A stretch of DNA of 64,000 nucleotides from Zygnema cylindricum (taxonomy: Eukaryota; Streptophyta; Zygnematophyceae; Zygnematales; Zygnemataceae). Below the pieces are notes generated by a model. The model made no database searches, was not told the origin of the DNA, and worked only from the letters and a program-made list of their open reading frames with translations. Both the position numbers and the translations under genes were made by a program. Every line of letters begins with the position of its first letter. Positions within the stretch are counted from its first letter, which is position 1. Shown here in pieces: positions 48,644-58,554 of this stretch. The stretch spans positions 265,353 to 329,352 of the forward strand of contig JBBHKE010000986.1 of assembly GCA_037447655.1 (NCBI GenBank). The letters are read 5' to 3'.

Positions 48644-50746
48644 ATTTCTTACAAATATCTTTGTTAGCACAAACTTTAATTTGTGCTACAAACATGGTTT
48701 AGGGTTTTTTAAAACTCTCTTTGTGTGCGTTTACAATAGAAAGTGTTTGTTACCACTATTGTTGTTAGCGCGAACACAAACTTGTGTCATAAACATGGTC
48801 CAAACTTTATTTTACCTCTTTTTATGACTACGAACAATAAACATTGTTTGCTACAAATATATTTGTAAGCGCAAACTCAAATTTGCGTTAGGAACATGGT
48901 TCAGTGTTTTTTAAAATATTTTTGTGAGTGTTAACAATATAAAGTGTACTTTCCCACTATTTTAGTAAGCGCAAACACAAACTTGTGTTACAAACATGGT
49001 TCGGAGTTAATTCTACGTCTTTTTGTGACCGCAAACAATAAACGTTGTTTGTTACAATTATCTTTGATAGCGCAAACTCAAATTTGTGAATGAAATATGG
49101 TTTAGGATTTTTTTAAACTTTTTTTTGTGCGCATTAACATTATAAAGAGTTTCTTACCACTATTGTTGTTAACGGAAACGCAATTTTGTGGTATAAACAT
49201 GGTTCGAAAGTTATTTTACCTCTTTTTGTGACCGCCAACAATAAACGTTGTTTGTTTTGAATAATTTTAATATCGCAAACTCAAATTTGTGTTATAAACA
49301 TGGTTTAGGTTTTATTTTACCTATTTTTGTGATCGCAAACAATAAACGTTGTTTGTTACAAATATCTTAGTTAGCACAAACTCAAATTTGTGTTAGAATT
49401 ATTATTAATGGTTTTTTTTAACTATTTTTGTGAGAGTTAACAATATAAAGAGTTTCTTACGACTATTGATGTTAGCGCAAACACAAACTTGTTTTCTTAA
49501 CATGGTTCGGAGTTTATTTTTCCTCTTTTTTTGACCGCGAACAATAAATGTTGTTTGTTACATATATCTTTGTTAGCGCAAACTAAAAATTGGGCTAGAA
49601 ACATTGTTTAGGAATTTTTTTTAACTATTTTTGTGAGCCTTAACAATATAAAGAGTTCCTTACCACTATTTATGTTAGCTTAAACACAAAGTTGTGTTAC
49701 AAACATGGTTTGGAGTTTATTTTACCTCTTTTTATGACTGCGAACAAAAAATGTTGTTTTTTACAAATATATTTGTTAGCGCAAACTCAAATTTGTGTTA
49801 GAAACATAGTTTAGGGTTTTTTAAAACTCTTTTTTTGTGCGCTAACAAAAAAAAGTGTCCCTTACTACTAATGTCGTTAGCGCTAACACAAACTTGTGTG
49901 ATAAACATGGTTCGAAGTTTATTTTACCTCTTTTTATGACTGTGAAAAACAAACATTGTTTGTTACAATTATCTTTGTTAGCATAAACTCAAATTTGTGT
50001 TAAAAACATGGTTTAGGGTTTTTTTTTAACTATTTTTGTGAGCGTTAACAATATCAAGAGTTTCTTACGACTATTGTTGTTAGCGCAAACAAAAACTTGT
50101 GGTATAAACATGGTTCAAAAGTTATTTTATCTCTTTTTTGAACGCAAATAAAAACGTTTTTTGGTACAAATATATTTGTTAGCGCAAACTCAAATTTGTG
50201 CTAAAAACATGGTTTAGGACATTTTTTTAACTATTTTTGTGAGCGTTTACAATATAAAGAGTTCCTTACCACTATATTTGTTAGCGCTAACAATAACTTG
50301 TGTTACAAACATCGTTCAGAGTTTATTTTACCTCTTTTTATGACCGCAAACAATAAACGTTGTTTGCTACAAATATCTTTGTTAGCGCAAACTCAAATTT
50401 GTTCTACAAACATGGTTAATAGTTTTTTTTAACTGATTTTGTGAGCGTTTACAATATAAAGAGTTCCTTACCCTTTTTTTTGTTGGCGCAAACACAAACT
50501 TGTGTTACAAACAAGGTTCGAAGTTTATATTACCTCTTTTTGTGACCGTGAACAATAAACATTGTTTGTTTCAAATATCTTTGTTAGTGCAAACTCAAAT
50601 TTGTGTTGAAAACATGGTTTAGGGTTTTTTTTACTTATTTTTGAGAGCATTAACAATGTAAAGAGTTTCTCACCACTATTGTTGTTAGCACAAACACAAA
50701 CTTGTGGTATAAAAATTGTTCAAAAGTTATTTTACCTCTTTTTGTG
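48644..50746 (+). repeat. Satellite array block 6, forward
   Basis: Forward A/B dimers between copia elements 2 and 3, mostly of the AAAGAGTTTCTTACC type. The block ends with CTCTTTTTGTG, whose last five bases are the element 3 target duplication. No gene is seen. Confidence 0.93.
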
Positions 50747-51168
50747 TGCAATCTTGTGTCCTCCTTTGGACTATAGAATTCAAGAAGCCTCTAGATAGTT
50801 TTTAACTAACTCACTTTCAATGGCAACCAGTGTTGCCCAAGAAAACAAGTTGACAATCTGACTTCACCCCTGTGTATTTTAGACTCCCCTAAGTCCGTAG
50901 GAAAAATAAATCTTTGAACGCCCACCCACGCGATTTTTATAGGTTGGCAAAAATGCCAATATATACAAACTCTCGAAAAAAGAGAGAAGACCATCTACAA
51001 TATATTTCTAAGTCCAAGCTCCCTCTCACAACTCCTATCTACTGACACTACTAACCAATCAAAACACTTTCAAGTACAAAAAAGTACTACTGCCGATATA
51101 CTTTTTGTACGGCCTTTGTACGACATTGCCATTAAGCGGACGCGTGTCCACATTTTACTCGTCTGTAC
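50747..51168 (-). repeat. 3' LTR of copia element 3, truncated
   Basis: Keeps about 422 bp of the LTR's 3' part. It aligns with the 5' LTR from about 56265 downward, and the first ~390 bp of the LTR (56266-56655 in the other copy) is absent. It joins RT coding sequence directly near 51168. With the nested insert excluded, the original LTR length would be about 810 bp. Confidence 0.85.
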
Positions 51169-51990
51169 TTTCCTTGGGAGTGTTACAACTGTTTGCTTTC
51201 TCCATCTGGAATTTCTCAAGTATAATACGTATTTTTTCTTTTTGAGTGAGTCTAGTGACCTTTTTCCCCCTATCTCTTTCCATTTGAATTCCCAAAACAT
51301 ATCTTGCCTCTCCTAAATAATTCATGTCAAATTTGCTTCTAAGATCTTTCTTAAACCTAATGATCTTTTCCAAAGACTTAACACCAGCAAATCATCCACA
51401 TAAATTGCAATAAAGAACACACCATCCTCATGTTCAAACATATAGATAGAATGGTTTGAGTTGATCCGGATATATCCCAGACCAATGAGAAACTCATATA
51501 GTTTCTTATTCCACTATCGGGGATCCTGCTTAAGTCAATAAAAGGACTTTATGAGCCTGTAGACTTTGCTCTTTTCCTTAGCCTCCACAAACCCCTCTGG
51601 TTGCCGCATGAAGATTTTTTTCTCTAACTCACCATTGAGAAATGCGGTCTTAATATCCATCTGATGAATTTCCATGTCTTCCGCTGCTGCTAGACTGAGA
51701 AGAATCCTTACTGATGGGAACAGAACAACTGGAGCAAAGGTCTCATCATAGTCATTCCCCTCTTTTTGGGTGAACCCATTTGCTACCAAACGAGCTTTAT
51801 ATCTCTCAATGGTATTATCAAGGTTCAGTTTTAGTTTAAATACCCATTTACAGCCAATAGATTTTCTGTCTGGAGGACAATCTGCTAGTTCCCAAGTATT
51901 TGTTTCCATGATGGAAGTCATCTCATCATTTATGGCTCTAATCCATCTGTCTTTTTCTGGGCTATTCAGTGCCTCCAAGTATGACTGAGG
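51169..51990 (-). pseudogene. Copia element 3 reverse transcriptase, truncated
   Basis: The main open frame 51978-51535 holds EKDRWIRAINDEM, TNTWELADCPPDRK, KWVFKLKLNLDNTIERYKAR, NGFTQKEGNDYDETFAPVV and QMDIKTAFLNGEL (first catalytic D). It ends at a stop in place of glycine of FYGLKQ. After DPR-stop-WN, the YVDDLL catalytic motif is readable near 51405-51385 in AIYVDDLLVLS. A frame from 51373 continues (LRSKFDMNYLGEARYVLG, QKEKIRIILEKFQMEKANSC) until NTPKES. There the deletion replaces the rest of RT/RNase H with LTR sequence. Confidence 0.9.
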
Positions 51991-52229
51991 CTCATCAGGA
52001 TGAGATAACTTAGTTACCTTGTTAACAGCCGGTCTATCTTATAACCTTTTGCTACTCCTTCTCCCTCCTTCGAATTTTAAAGCTGAAATGGAAGGAAGTT
52101 TCGGGTTTCTCCTTACTGTCTCATCGGCTCCCTTATTCATAGAAGCCAGTTCCAGTTCCATCTCTTCTGTCTCCTCGAAGTCCATAGGAATATGTGAGGT
52201 GTCCGGTGGATCTCCTGTATCTTAGATCT

Positions 52230-53070
52230 CCCCTAAATCTGCAATCACTGTTTCACTCATGTCCTTTTTCGGGAAAGACATGACTCTCCTCGCTTTCAGA
52301 CTCAAAGCGGATTTTTATCTTTTTGGTATATATGAAGGGGTCAAATGACTTTCCTTCATCCATGACAACTAGTTGTTTGACCATAATAATATCTTGCTTT
52401 GCTAAGTCATAGACTCTATATCCCTTGAAATCCTCATCATATCCTACAAAGTATCCAGGTTTGACCTTAGCATCTAGTTTCCAGTTTTTCTTATCCGTAT
52501 CAAGACTCTAAACTTGGCTACCGAATACTTTAAGGTGTGAGATATCTGGTTTCCTTCCAACCCATCTCTCATAGGGTGTCATTCCCTTTACGGCTGAGGT
52601 TAGGACTCTGTTCTTAGTGTAGTTGGCACAGTTCATGGCTTCTGCCCAAAATCTCTTTCCTATTTTCTGGTCAGCCAACATACTACATACACTATCTCCT
52701 AGTCTTCGGTTCAATCTTTCAGCTACCCCATTTTGTTCCGGGTTATATGGTACAGTTTTCTGGTGTTGAACTCCCTCATCTCTTAAGTATTCCTCAAACT
52801 GGTTAGAGGTATATTCTCCCCCATTATCACTCCTTATTCTCTTAATGGGGGTTCCATGCAACTTCTCACTCCAGGCTTTATATTCTTTGAAGTAAGTTGG
52901 TGTTTCATACTTTATTTTTAGAAAGTAAACTCTAGAGTACCTAGACCAGTCATCAGTAATTTTCAACATATACCTTTTCCCTCCAATAGAGGGTACCCGT
53001 GCTAGTCCCCAAATATCTGTGTGGATTTAATCTAGTACCTTTTCCCCTCTATATGTGGCCACTTTTGGGA
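52230..53070 (-). pseudogene. Copia element 3 integrase, broken
   Basis: Near 53030 the frame reads KVLD-stop-IHTDIWG, holding the first catalytic aspartate after a stop that replaced leucine. The open piece 52969-52508 has TDDWSRYSRVYFLK, RIRSDNGGEYTSNQFEEYL (second D) and VPYNPEQNGVAERLN (E), so all three catalytic acids are present. A stop after KVFGSQV is followed in frame by NWKLDAKVKPGYFVGYDEDF and VVMDEGKSFDPF, the C-terminal domain. It keeps the standard SDNGGEY and NPEQNGVAE forms that element 2 has lost, so the two copies decayed independently. Confidence 0.88.
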
Positions 53071-53431
53071 AAGGAAGTTTGTGAGCCTTACCTTGGGCAC
53101 AGCCAGAACAATCATCCACCATTTGATAATCACTGAACACAATGCCTTCTACTACACTAAGCTTCTTCATTTCCCTCAACCTATCAAAGTGCACATGCCC
53201 CAACCGCTTATGCCAAATCATCAAATTTGGGACACCAACATAATAAGCATTCTTCTTTTCATTGCTCAGGTTAAGCCTAAACATGCCTAGGCTACCCTTA
53301 TCTATAGTGAAGTAAACTTCATCCCCATACTTAGCTGTAAAGACTCCTTTTCTAGTGAAGGTATCAAACACTTTTTCATCTAACATAGATGTAGAGACAA
53401 GATTTCTACTCAGCTGAGGAATATAGAGCAC
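53027..53431 (-). pseudogene. Copia element 3 protease C-end and GAG-pre-integrase
   Basis: 134-codon open frame: LYIPQLSRNLVSTSMLD (protease C-terminal part), RKGVFTAKYGDEVYF, GSLGMFRLNLS, then LMIWHKRLGHVHFDRL and CSGCAQGKAHKLPFP with the histidine and cysteine zinc ligands all present. It joins the integrase in the same frame after one stop. Confidence 0.88.
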
Positions 53432-53690
53432 ATTTTAGAAAGTGAGTATAGAAGTCTTACCCTCCACTAATACTTTCAAATCTACTAATCCCATAAGATC
53501 TGTAGTAACCACTCTCCCATCCCCATACTCTATTTCTACAGTAGGGATTTTCCTTAGCTTTGTGAAAAGGTCCTTGTCACGACACATATGCAAGGATTCA
53601 CCTAAGTCAATGATCCATCCTTCCTGTGGAGCTTTCCAAATTGCTCCAAGGGCACACTTCTATCTTTGAGGGATCTCCTTCTCCTCCAAA
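53432..53690 (-). pseudogene. Copia element 3 aspartic protease, catalytic motif altered
   Basis: On the minus strand GWIIDLGESLHMC (about 53617-53580) replaces the canonical DSG with DLG. The catalytic aspartate is kept, but the serine codon has become a leucine codon (TTA at 53605-53603). RKIPTVEIEYGDGRVVTT and VLVEGKTS follow. A stop precedes NVLYIPQ. Element 2 keeps DSG at the same place. The DSG serine is a conserved hydrogen-bonding residue in this family, so activity would likely be lost even without the stop. Confidence 0.8.
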
Positions 53691-53699
53691 CTCTCGTGA

Positions 53700-54734
53700 A
53701 GAAGAAGCTCCCCATCCTCCTTAGAAAACTCGACCTCGGTTTCTCCTATCAGTTTTGTGACCACATGTGCCTTTTTCTTCCCTCCGAAAGAACACCCTCC
53801 ATGATTCTCTTAGATCTTCAACTCCGATAGCTTGACAAAATCCGCGATAAAGTTTATCAGCTTTTTGCAAAAGTGATAAAGGCCCTTTGGGGGCCTCAGT
53901 CCTCCAGCCTGAACTCTTTCTCCTTTGTATGGCTTTTTCCTGTCCTATCTCTACCTCTCCCCTCCGGCGGCTAAAGCTTGAACTCTCTTTCCTCCCCTCT
54001 TGATCTCAATCATGTTCTTCTGCACAAGTATCAAGCAGACCAGTGTATTCCACTTCCATGAACTATCAGTCATTTCTTATACTCCGTACACTATGATCTC
54101 ATACTCGTTGGTTAACTTCATGATGAGAGTGTTAACTTTCATTTTCATTAAACCTATCGATCTGGCACTCTCCATCTCCATATACAAACAAAAAAGATCA
54201 TTACAGTAGTCTAACAACTTTCCCCCTTTGTAAGTATATTTCTCACTTTTGCTCTGCCAATTGGAGCTCTTGAATCGTACCAGCTCAATAGATCTTTATC
54301 AAACTCACCCACAACTCTTGAGCCTTGTAAACATGAAGATTGGGAGTTTCCAAAGCTTGAGTAAGGTGTCTCAGAATGAAGTTCTTAGCAGCCATGATGG
54401 TGTCTTCCCACATTTGAGTGTTGGTCTCCACGGTCTTCACGATCGCCGCTCCGGGTGTCGTGGGAATAAGAGCAATAGGAGTAAGAGGTGTCTCATTTTA
54501 TTTCCCCTTTTCAGACACACTGCTGTCCCCATCATATTTCTCCTCTGGTGCAACAAATGTTGCTACAAAAAACCATATTCCAACAAACCTTGGTGGGGTT
54601 CCTTCAGGTGGACGTTTCACTTATCGACTAACAATACCCCAATATCGTTTTTCACACAAAGCCCCTGTCATCATGGCTTCCCAATAGATAAACCCTGATC
54701 CATTCAGGATGGGAACCCTACAGGGTGGGCCCAT
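53700..54734 (-). pseudogene. Copia element 3 gag, decayed
   Basis: On the minus strand an ATG at 54734-54732 (ATGGGCCCACC) lies 4 nt after the 5' LTR. The sequence continues as RVPILNGSGFIYWEAMM, then stops and shifts. Later it gives FILRHLTQALETPNLHVY and QELWVSLIKIY-stop-AGTIQEL, matching element 2 gag. The region that should hold the CCHC zinc knuckle (near 53880-53860) is frameshifted, with one knuckle cysteine still readable. Long open frames on the opposite strand here (for example 54249-54698) are antisense shadows. Confidence 0.82.
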
Positions 54735-54926
54735 AAATTACAATTTTGTGTCCTCCATTGGACTATAAAATTCAGGGAGCCTCTAGATAGTTTTTAACTA
54801 ACCCACTTTGAATAGCAATCACTGCTGCCCAAGCAAACAAGTTGACAATCTAACTATTAGTATTTGTGTATTTTCTAGGTCTGAATTTATTCTATATGTT
54901 TGTCAGATGGTTTTGTCTAAGTCATC

Positions 54927-54976
54927 CATACTTGTCGTAGTTACTGGAAGACATACTTGTCGTAGTTACTGGAAGA
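54927..54976 (+). repeat. 25-bp tandem duplication in the nested LTR
   Basis: Two perfect adjacent copies (54927-54951 and 54952-54976) of a unit beginning CATACTTGTCGTAG. Element 2 LTRs have a single related copy (CATACTTGTCGTAGTCACTG). Confidence 0.85.
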
Positions 54977-55073
54977 CAGAGAAAGCCATCATTGCCGCCA
55001 TAGTCAGAAAGAAACAGGCAAACAGGCAGTCAAACAGGCAAAAAAATTGATAGGTGACCAAAATGGGGCCTTT

Positions 55074-55140
55074 GGCCGAATTTGAACCTGGGTCCAACGG
55101 AATTGTTGTAGGGTGACATCTTAACCATTAAGACGTTACT
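55074..55140 (-). other. tRNA-like A-box/B-box block in the nested LTR
   Basis: On the minus strand TTAATGGTTAAGA (55131-55119) resembles a tRNA D-arm/A box, and GGTTCAAATTC (55088-55078) a B box, about 30 bp apart. No acceptor stem or full cloverleaf can be folded by eye, so this is not called a tRNA gene. Element 2 LTRs have a weaker counterpart. It may be a tRNA- or SINE-derived fragment. Confidence 0.4.
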
Positions 55141-56655
55141 GATACGATACACGAGACGGATTTTAAAGGTATATAAATATTAACGCGACGGCTAATTAAT
55201 ACCAAACTAACGAAGAGGAATAATTCATGCACGTACGCGAATCTGAACCATGTAAAATATGTTTTTATCGGACGGCCGGCATTGTAGCCGCCACCCGAAG
55301 TGAGATTTTGACGGCATTTGGAGATTGCTTCACGCGGTGCCACGTGGCACCGCATTATTTGATACCGGTGAAGATGGGAGGAGGAACCATGGCTCTTGAT
55401 TTGAGAGGTGTCACCTTGTAGACAATGTTGTACAATGGACGTACAATAAGTACATCGCCCATTATACCTTCTTGTAATATATAGTGTTCCTATTGGACAA
55501 GCGTTTAGTAGAAGGTAGTCGTGAGTAGGCAGACGAAGACTTAGTGATATTTAGGTACCTCTCTTTAAGAGAGCTTGTAACTATAAAGGTCATCTTTGAC
55601 CAGCCATAGCTAACTGCTCAAGGGAGCAAATTTGGAGATTCTTTTTGTTGCGGACTCAAGGGAGTCCACGCTACATAGGGGTGTAGTGGATTAGAGTGTT
55701 TGCCTGCCACGGTGGCTGCATTTCTAAGGGAAAGTCAAAGTGGGGAATGCTATCCAAAAGTCATATTCTAACTTTGCATTCTGTGGTGGAACTGAGCACA
55801 CACAAAGTCTTATTTCACAGGGGTGAAGCTATAATGGGGTTTTAATTGTCAAGGGGTGAATCATTTGAGTTTTAAATCACCTTGAAGTCGCCACTACCTA
55901 GATAAGCTTCTTGTGAGTTGCCTACTCTGAGGACCAATAGAAGTCTCAAAGTTTCATTGACTCCACCTATGTGCAGCCTAGACTCCCCTGAGTCCGTAGG
56001 AAAAAAAATCTTTGAAAACGCCCAACCAAGCGATTAGTTATAGGGTGGCAAAGATGCCAATATATACAAACTCTTAAAGAGAGAGAAGACCATCTACCAG
56101 ATTTTTCTAAGTCCTAGCTCCCTCTCACAACCCCTATCTACTAACTGTTGAACCAATCAGACCAGTGTACAGTACATAATAGTACTACTGTCGATGTACT
56201 TTTTGTACGGCTTTTGTACGACAATGCCAATAAGCGACGCGTGTCCACTTTTTACTCGTCCATACGTTACTCGGAATTCCGCGACCGAATTGTACCTCTC
56301 CACGTGGCGCCTGGTCATGCCAAGTCACAAAATGTTAAAGTGACCATTTCAAGATCTTGGCGATGATGTGCGCCGTTGGATATAATTTAGTATTTGATCT
56401 CAACCGTCAAAATAATAAACCGTCAAAATAATAGTTTTCAAACCTTTTGTTGAGAGTGACTTAGGTCACTCTTGTACAGCACAGGTGGAGGTGAGGCAGC
56501 TATGGCTCCACTACTCTCTCTCTCCTTCAATGACTACAACAAGTATGGGGGATGGAGAGAGATAGGTGGAGGCAGACTGCTTTCGCTCTCTTTTCTATTC
56601 ATATATTTAGACCTAGAAAATACTTATATTAAATCTTTTTGAGTTATTTTCAACA

Positions 56656-57167
56656 TTGTGACCGCAAACAATAAACCTTATTTGTTAGCGCAAAATCATT
56701 TTTTTGTTAGAAACATGGTTTATGATTTTTTTTACTATTTTTGTGAGCGTTAACAATGCAAAGTGTTTGTTACAACTATTGTTGTTAGCGCAAACACAAT
56801 CTTGTGTTATAAACATGGTTCCGAGTTTATTTTACCTATTTTTAAGACAACAATAAATGTTGTTTGTTACAAATATCTTTGTTAGCACAAACTCAAATTT
56901 GTGTTAGACACATAATTTAGGGTTTTTTTTAACTATTTTTGTAAGCGTTAACAATAAAAAGTGTTTGTTACCACTATTCATGTTAGCCCAAACACAAACT
57001 TGTGTTACAAACATGGTTTGAAGTTTATTTTACCTCTTTTTGTGACCACGAACAATAATCGTTAATTGTTACAAATATCTTTGTTAGCGCAAACTCAAAT
57101 TTGTCCTACAAACATGACTAGGGTTTTTTTTTAATAATTTTGTGAGCTTTAATAATATAAAGAGTTT
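56656..57167 (+). repeat. Satellite array block 7, forward
   Basis: About 2.5 dimers of forward satellite between element 3 and the second solo LTR. It begins with the TTGTG duplication and ends with AGTTT (57163-57167), the duplication of the next insertion. Confidence 0.92.
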
Positions 57168-58554
57168 TGTTGTTCTTTGGTATAAAATAGACTGCAAAAG
57201 CGACCCAAACTATCATGCAAGAAGCTAAGCAAAAATAGGTCGACGAACAATCATATGAAATGCATCCTCCATATGCGTACACAGACGCAACAAACAACAT
57301 TTAGGGTTTCATGGAATAATCAACATAAATAAACCCTATGACAACATCTAATGTTTGATGGAATAATCGACATAAACAAACCCTAAGACAAATGCATAAA
57401 CAATGCATATCAAACATATATAAAACAACATAAATAAATAATAACAAAAGAGTGCAATCTCACATAAACATTAAATAAAGAAAAGAATACCAATAAACAC
57501 ATTTACCCAAATGCATGACCTAATCGGCAACCCTAAAAGTTTACATCTTCGGTCCCCACTTTTACTAACCAGCATTGATGATTAATTTCTAACAAAGCTC
57601 ATTCCTATATATATACTTGTGAGCTGTCAATGAATCACTAAGTGTCAAAATAACCAAAGTAAATTACGTATCTGTCACTAAATCCTATTTACGCATAATA
57701 ACCTTTTAGTAAGAGTAAACTAATCGTAAGCGTACACCTGAAAGTCAAGCAATCGTGAGCGTACACTTGTCTGTAAATACGACACATACAAACACACAAT
57801 TAAACTGTCGATATCCTCATTGATCACCTAAAATATAACTATATTAATCAACACTAAATCATTAATTCAAATAAGACAAAACATTGATGCTTCAAATATT
57901 TACACCGACGCATCCAAAAATCCGCGTCATAAGTGACAACTTGCTTAGTCACTTGTCGATAAGTCCACGTAGTGAACCGACATCGCATATGTACGGTCCA
58001 CTAGATAATGCGTCATTAAAGATAATGAGATCCCTTGAAAATATCGGTAGACGACATTCGCCCTCCACGTGTACCATGACCAACTTGCCGAAATCAATTC
58101 GTACGATCCAATTCTGTCCGTACCGAAATCACGTACTTTGTCATAAATGCGCCTTGTCGCATTTAAGGTACACGTCATTTTCGATAAATGCATGTCGCAA
58201 TAAGCGACAACTTAAAGTACACATGTCAAATACGACGCTCCGTACCGGCGGCGTCCCATGTAATAAATGTCACCTGTCGCATTATGTTTCGTACGTACAA
58301 CGTACAATTTTACGATTTTACATACTTCGAATATCACACATCGGATCGTTTCGCGATCCGCCGTCCATTTCACTTACGCGAACCGTACTTTTACATAAGT
58401 TTGTTCGCGTCACTCAATTCGTACTTCGAACTTCAATTAATTTCACTTCTCCCTTTACCCGAAAATGCATTCGTGCCACCACATTAATTTCGGTAAATAC
58501 GTACGCACGAAAACACGCGCACGCAAGTACAAAACTGAATCTTCCAAAACAACA
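57168..58554 (-). mobile_element. Solo LTR (family S), copy 2
   Basis: 1387 bp, reverse-oriented relative of the block at 28536-29854. On the minus strand it begins TGTTGTTTTGGAAGATTC and ends CCAAAGAACAACA, with TG...CA ends and a better TGTTG/CAACA inverted match than copy 1. It is flanked by perfect AGTTT repeats (57163-57167 and 58555-58559); removing one restores the AAAGAGTTTCTTACC half A. It keeps the paired GTGTACGCTTACGATT-type motif and TATA run. A 231-codon open frame on the plus strand (57884-58579) is antisense to the LTR, runs past the element end and matches nothing I know; I regard it as chance. Confidence 0.85.

Larger units (their letters stand above)
54882..55975 (+). mobile_element. 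Solo LTR nested in the element 3 5' LTR
   Basis: About 1.1 kb in the opposite orientation to its host LTR. It is absent from the truncated 3' LTR, where TGTGTATTTTAGACTCCCC is continuous. It is related to the LTRs of elements 2 and 3: CATACTTGTCGTAGTTACT near the start, CTCAAGGGAGCAA, CAAGGGAGTCCACGCTACA, and a 3' part with ACAGGGGTGAAG that ends near GTGCA. The ends are not certain to a few bases. A clean target duplication is not resolved; CTAG occurs on both sides. No coding sequence lies inside. Confidence 0.72.
50747..56655 (-). mobile_element. Copia element 3, deleted Ty1/copia with a nested solo LTR
   Basis: Minus-strand element bounded by a perfect 5-bp duplication TTGTG (50742-50746 and 56656-56660). 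Removing it restores CTCTTTTTGTGACCGC of satellite half A. On the minus strand the ends are TGTTGAAAATAAC and AGATTGCA. Order: 5' LTR (with a nested LTR), gag, protease, integrase, RT, then an abrupt join to a truncated 3' LTR with RNase H and polypurine tract missing. Proteins and LTR ends are clearly related to element 2, for example ATGGAGG near the LTR end and GSLGMFRLNL in pre-integrase. Confidence 0.94.
54739..56655 (-). repeat. 5' LTR of copia element 3, split by a nested LTR
   Basis: On the minus strand it starts TGTTGAAAATAAC at 56655 and ends AAAATTGTA at 54739; the terminal CA has become TA. The part 54739-54880 and the part from about 55976 to 56655 together match one LTR. The rest is a foreign forward-oriented LTR. 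It includes a GTACG-rich promoter-like zone (56150-56310) that is shared with the truncated 3' LTR. Confidence 0.85.

Noticed and set aside
54249-54698. 149-codon plus-strand open frame
   Set aside because: It is the antisense of the element 3 gag, whose minus-strand frame matches element 2 gag.
55074-55140. A true tRNA gene on the minus strand
   Set aside because: Only A- and B-box-like words are present. I could not pair an acceptor stem or place an anticodon arm.
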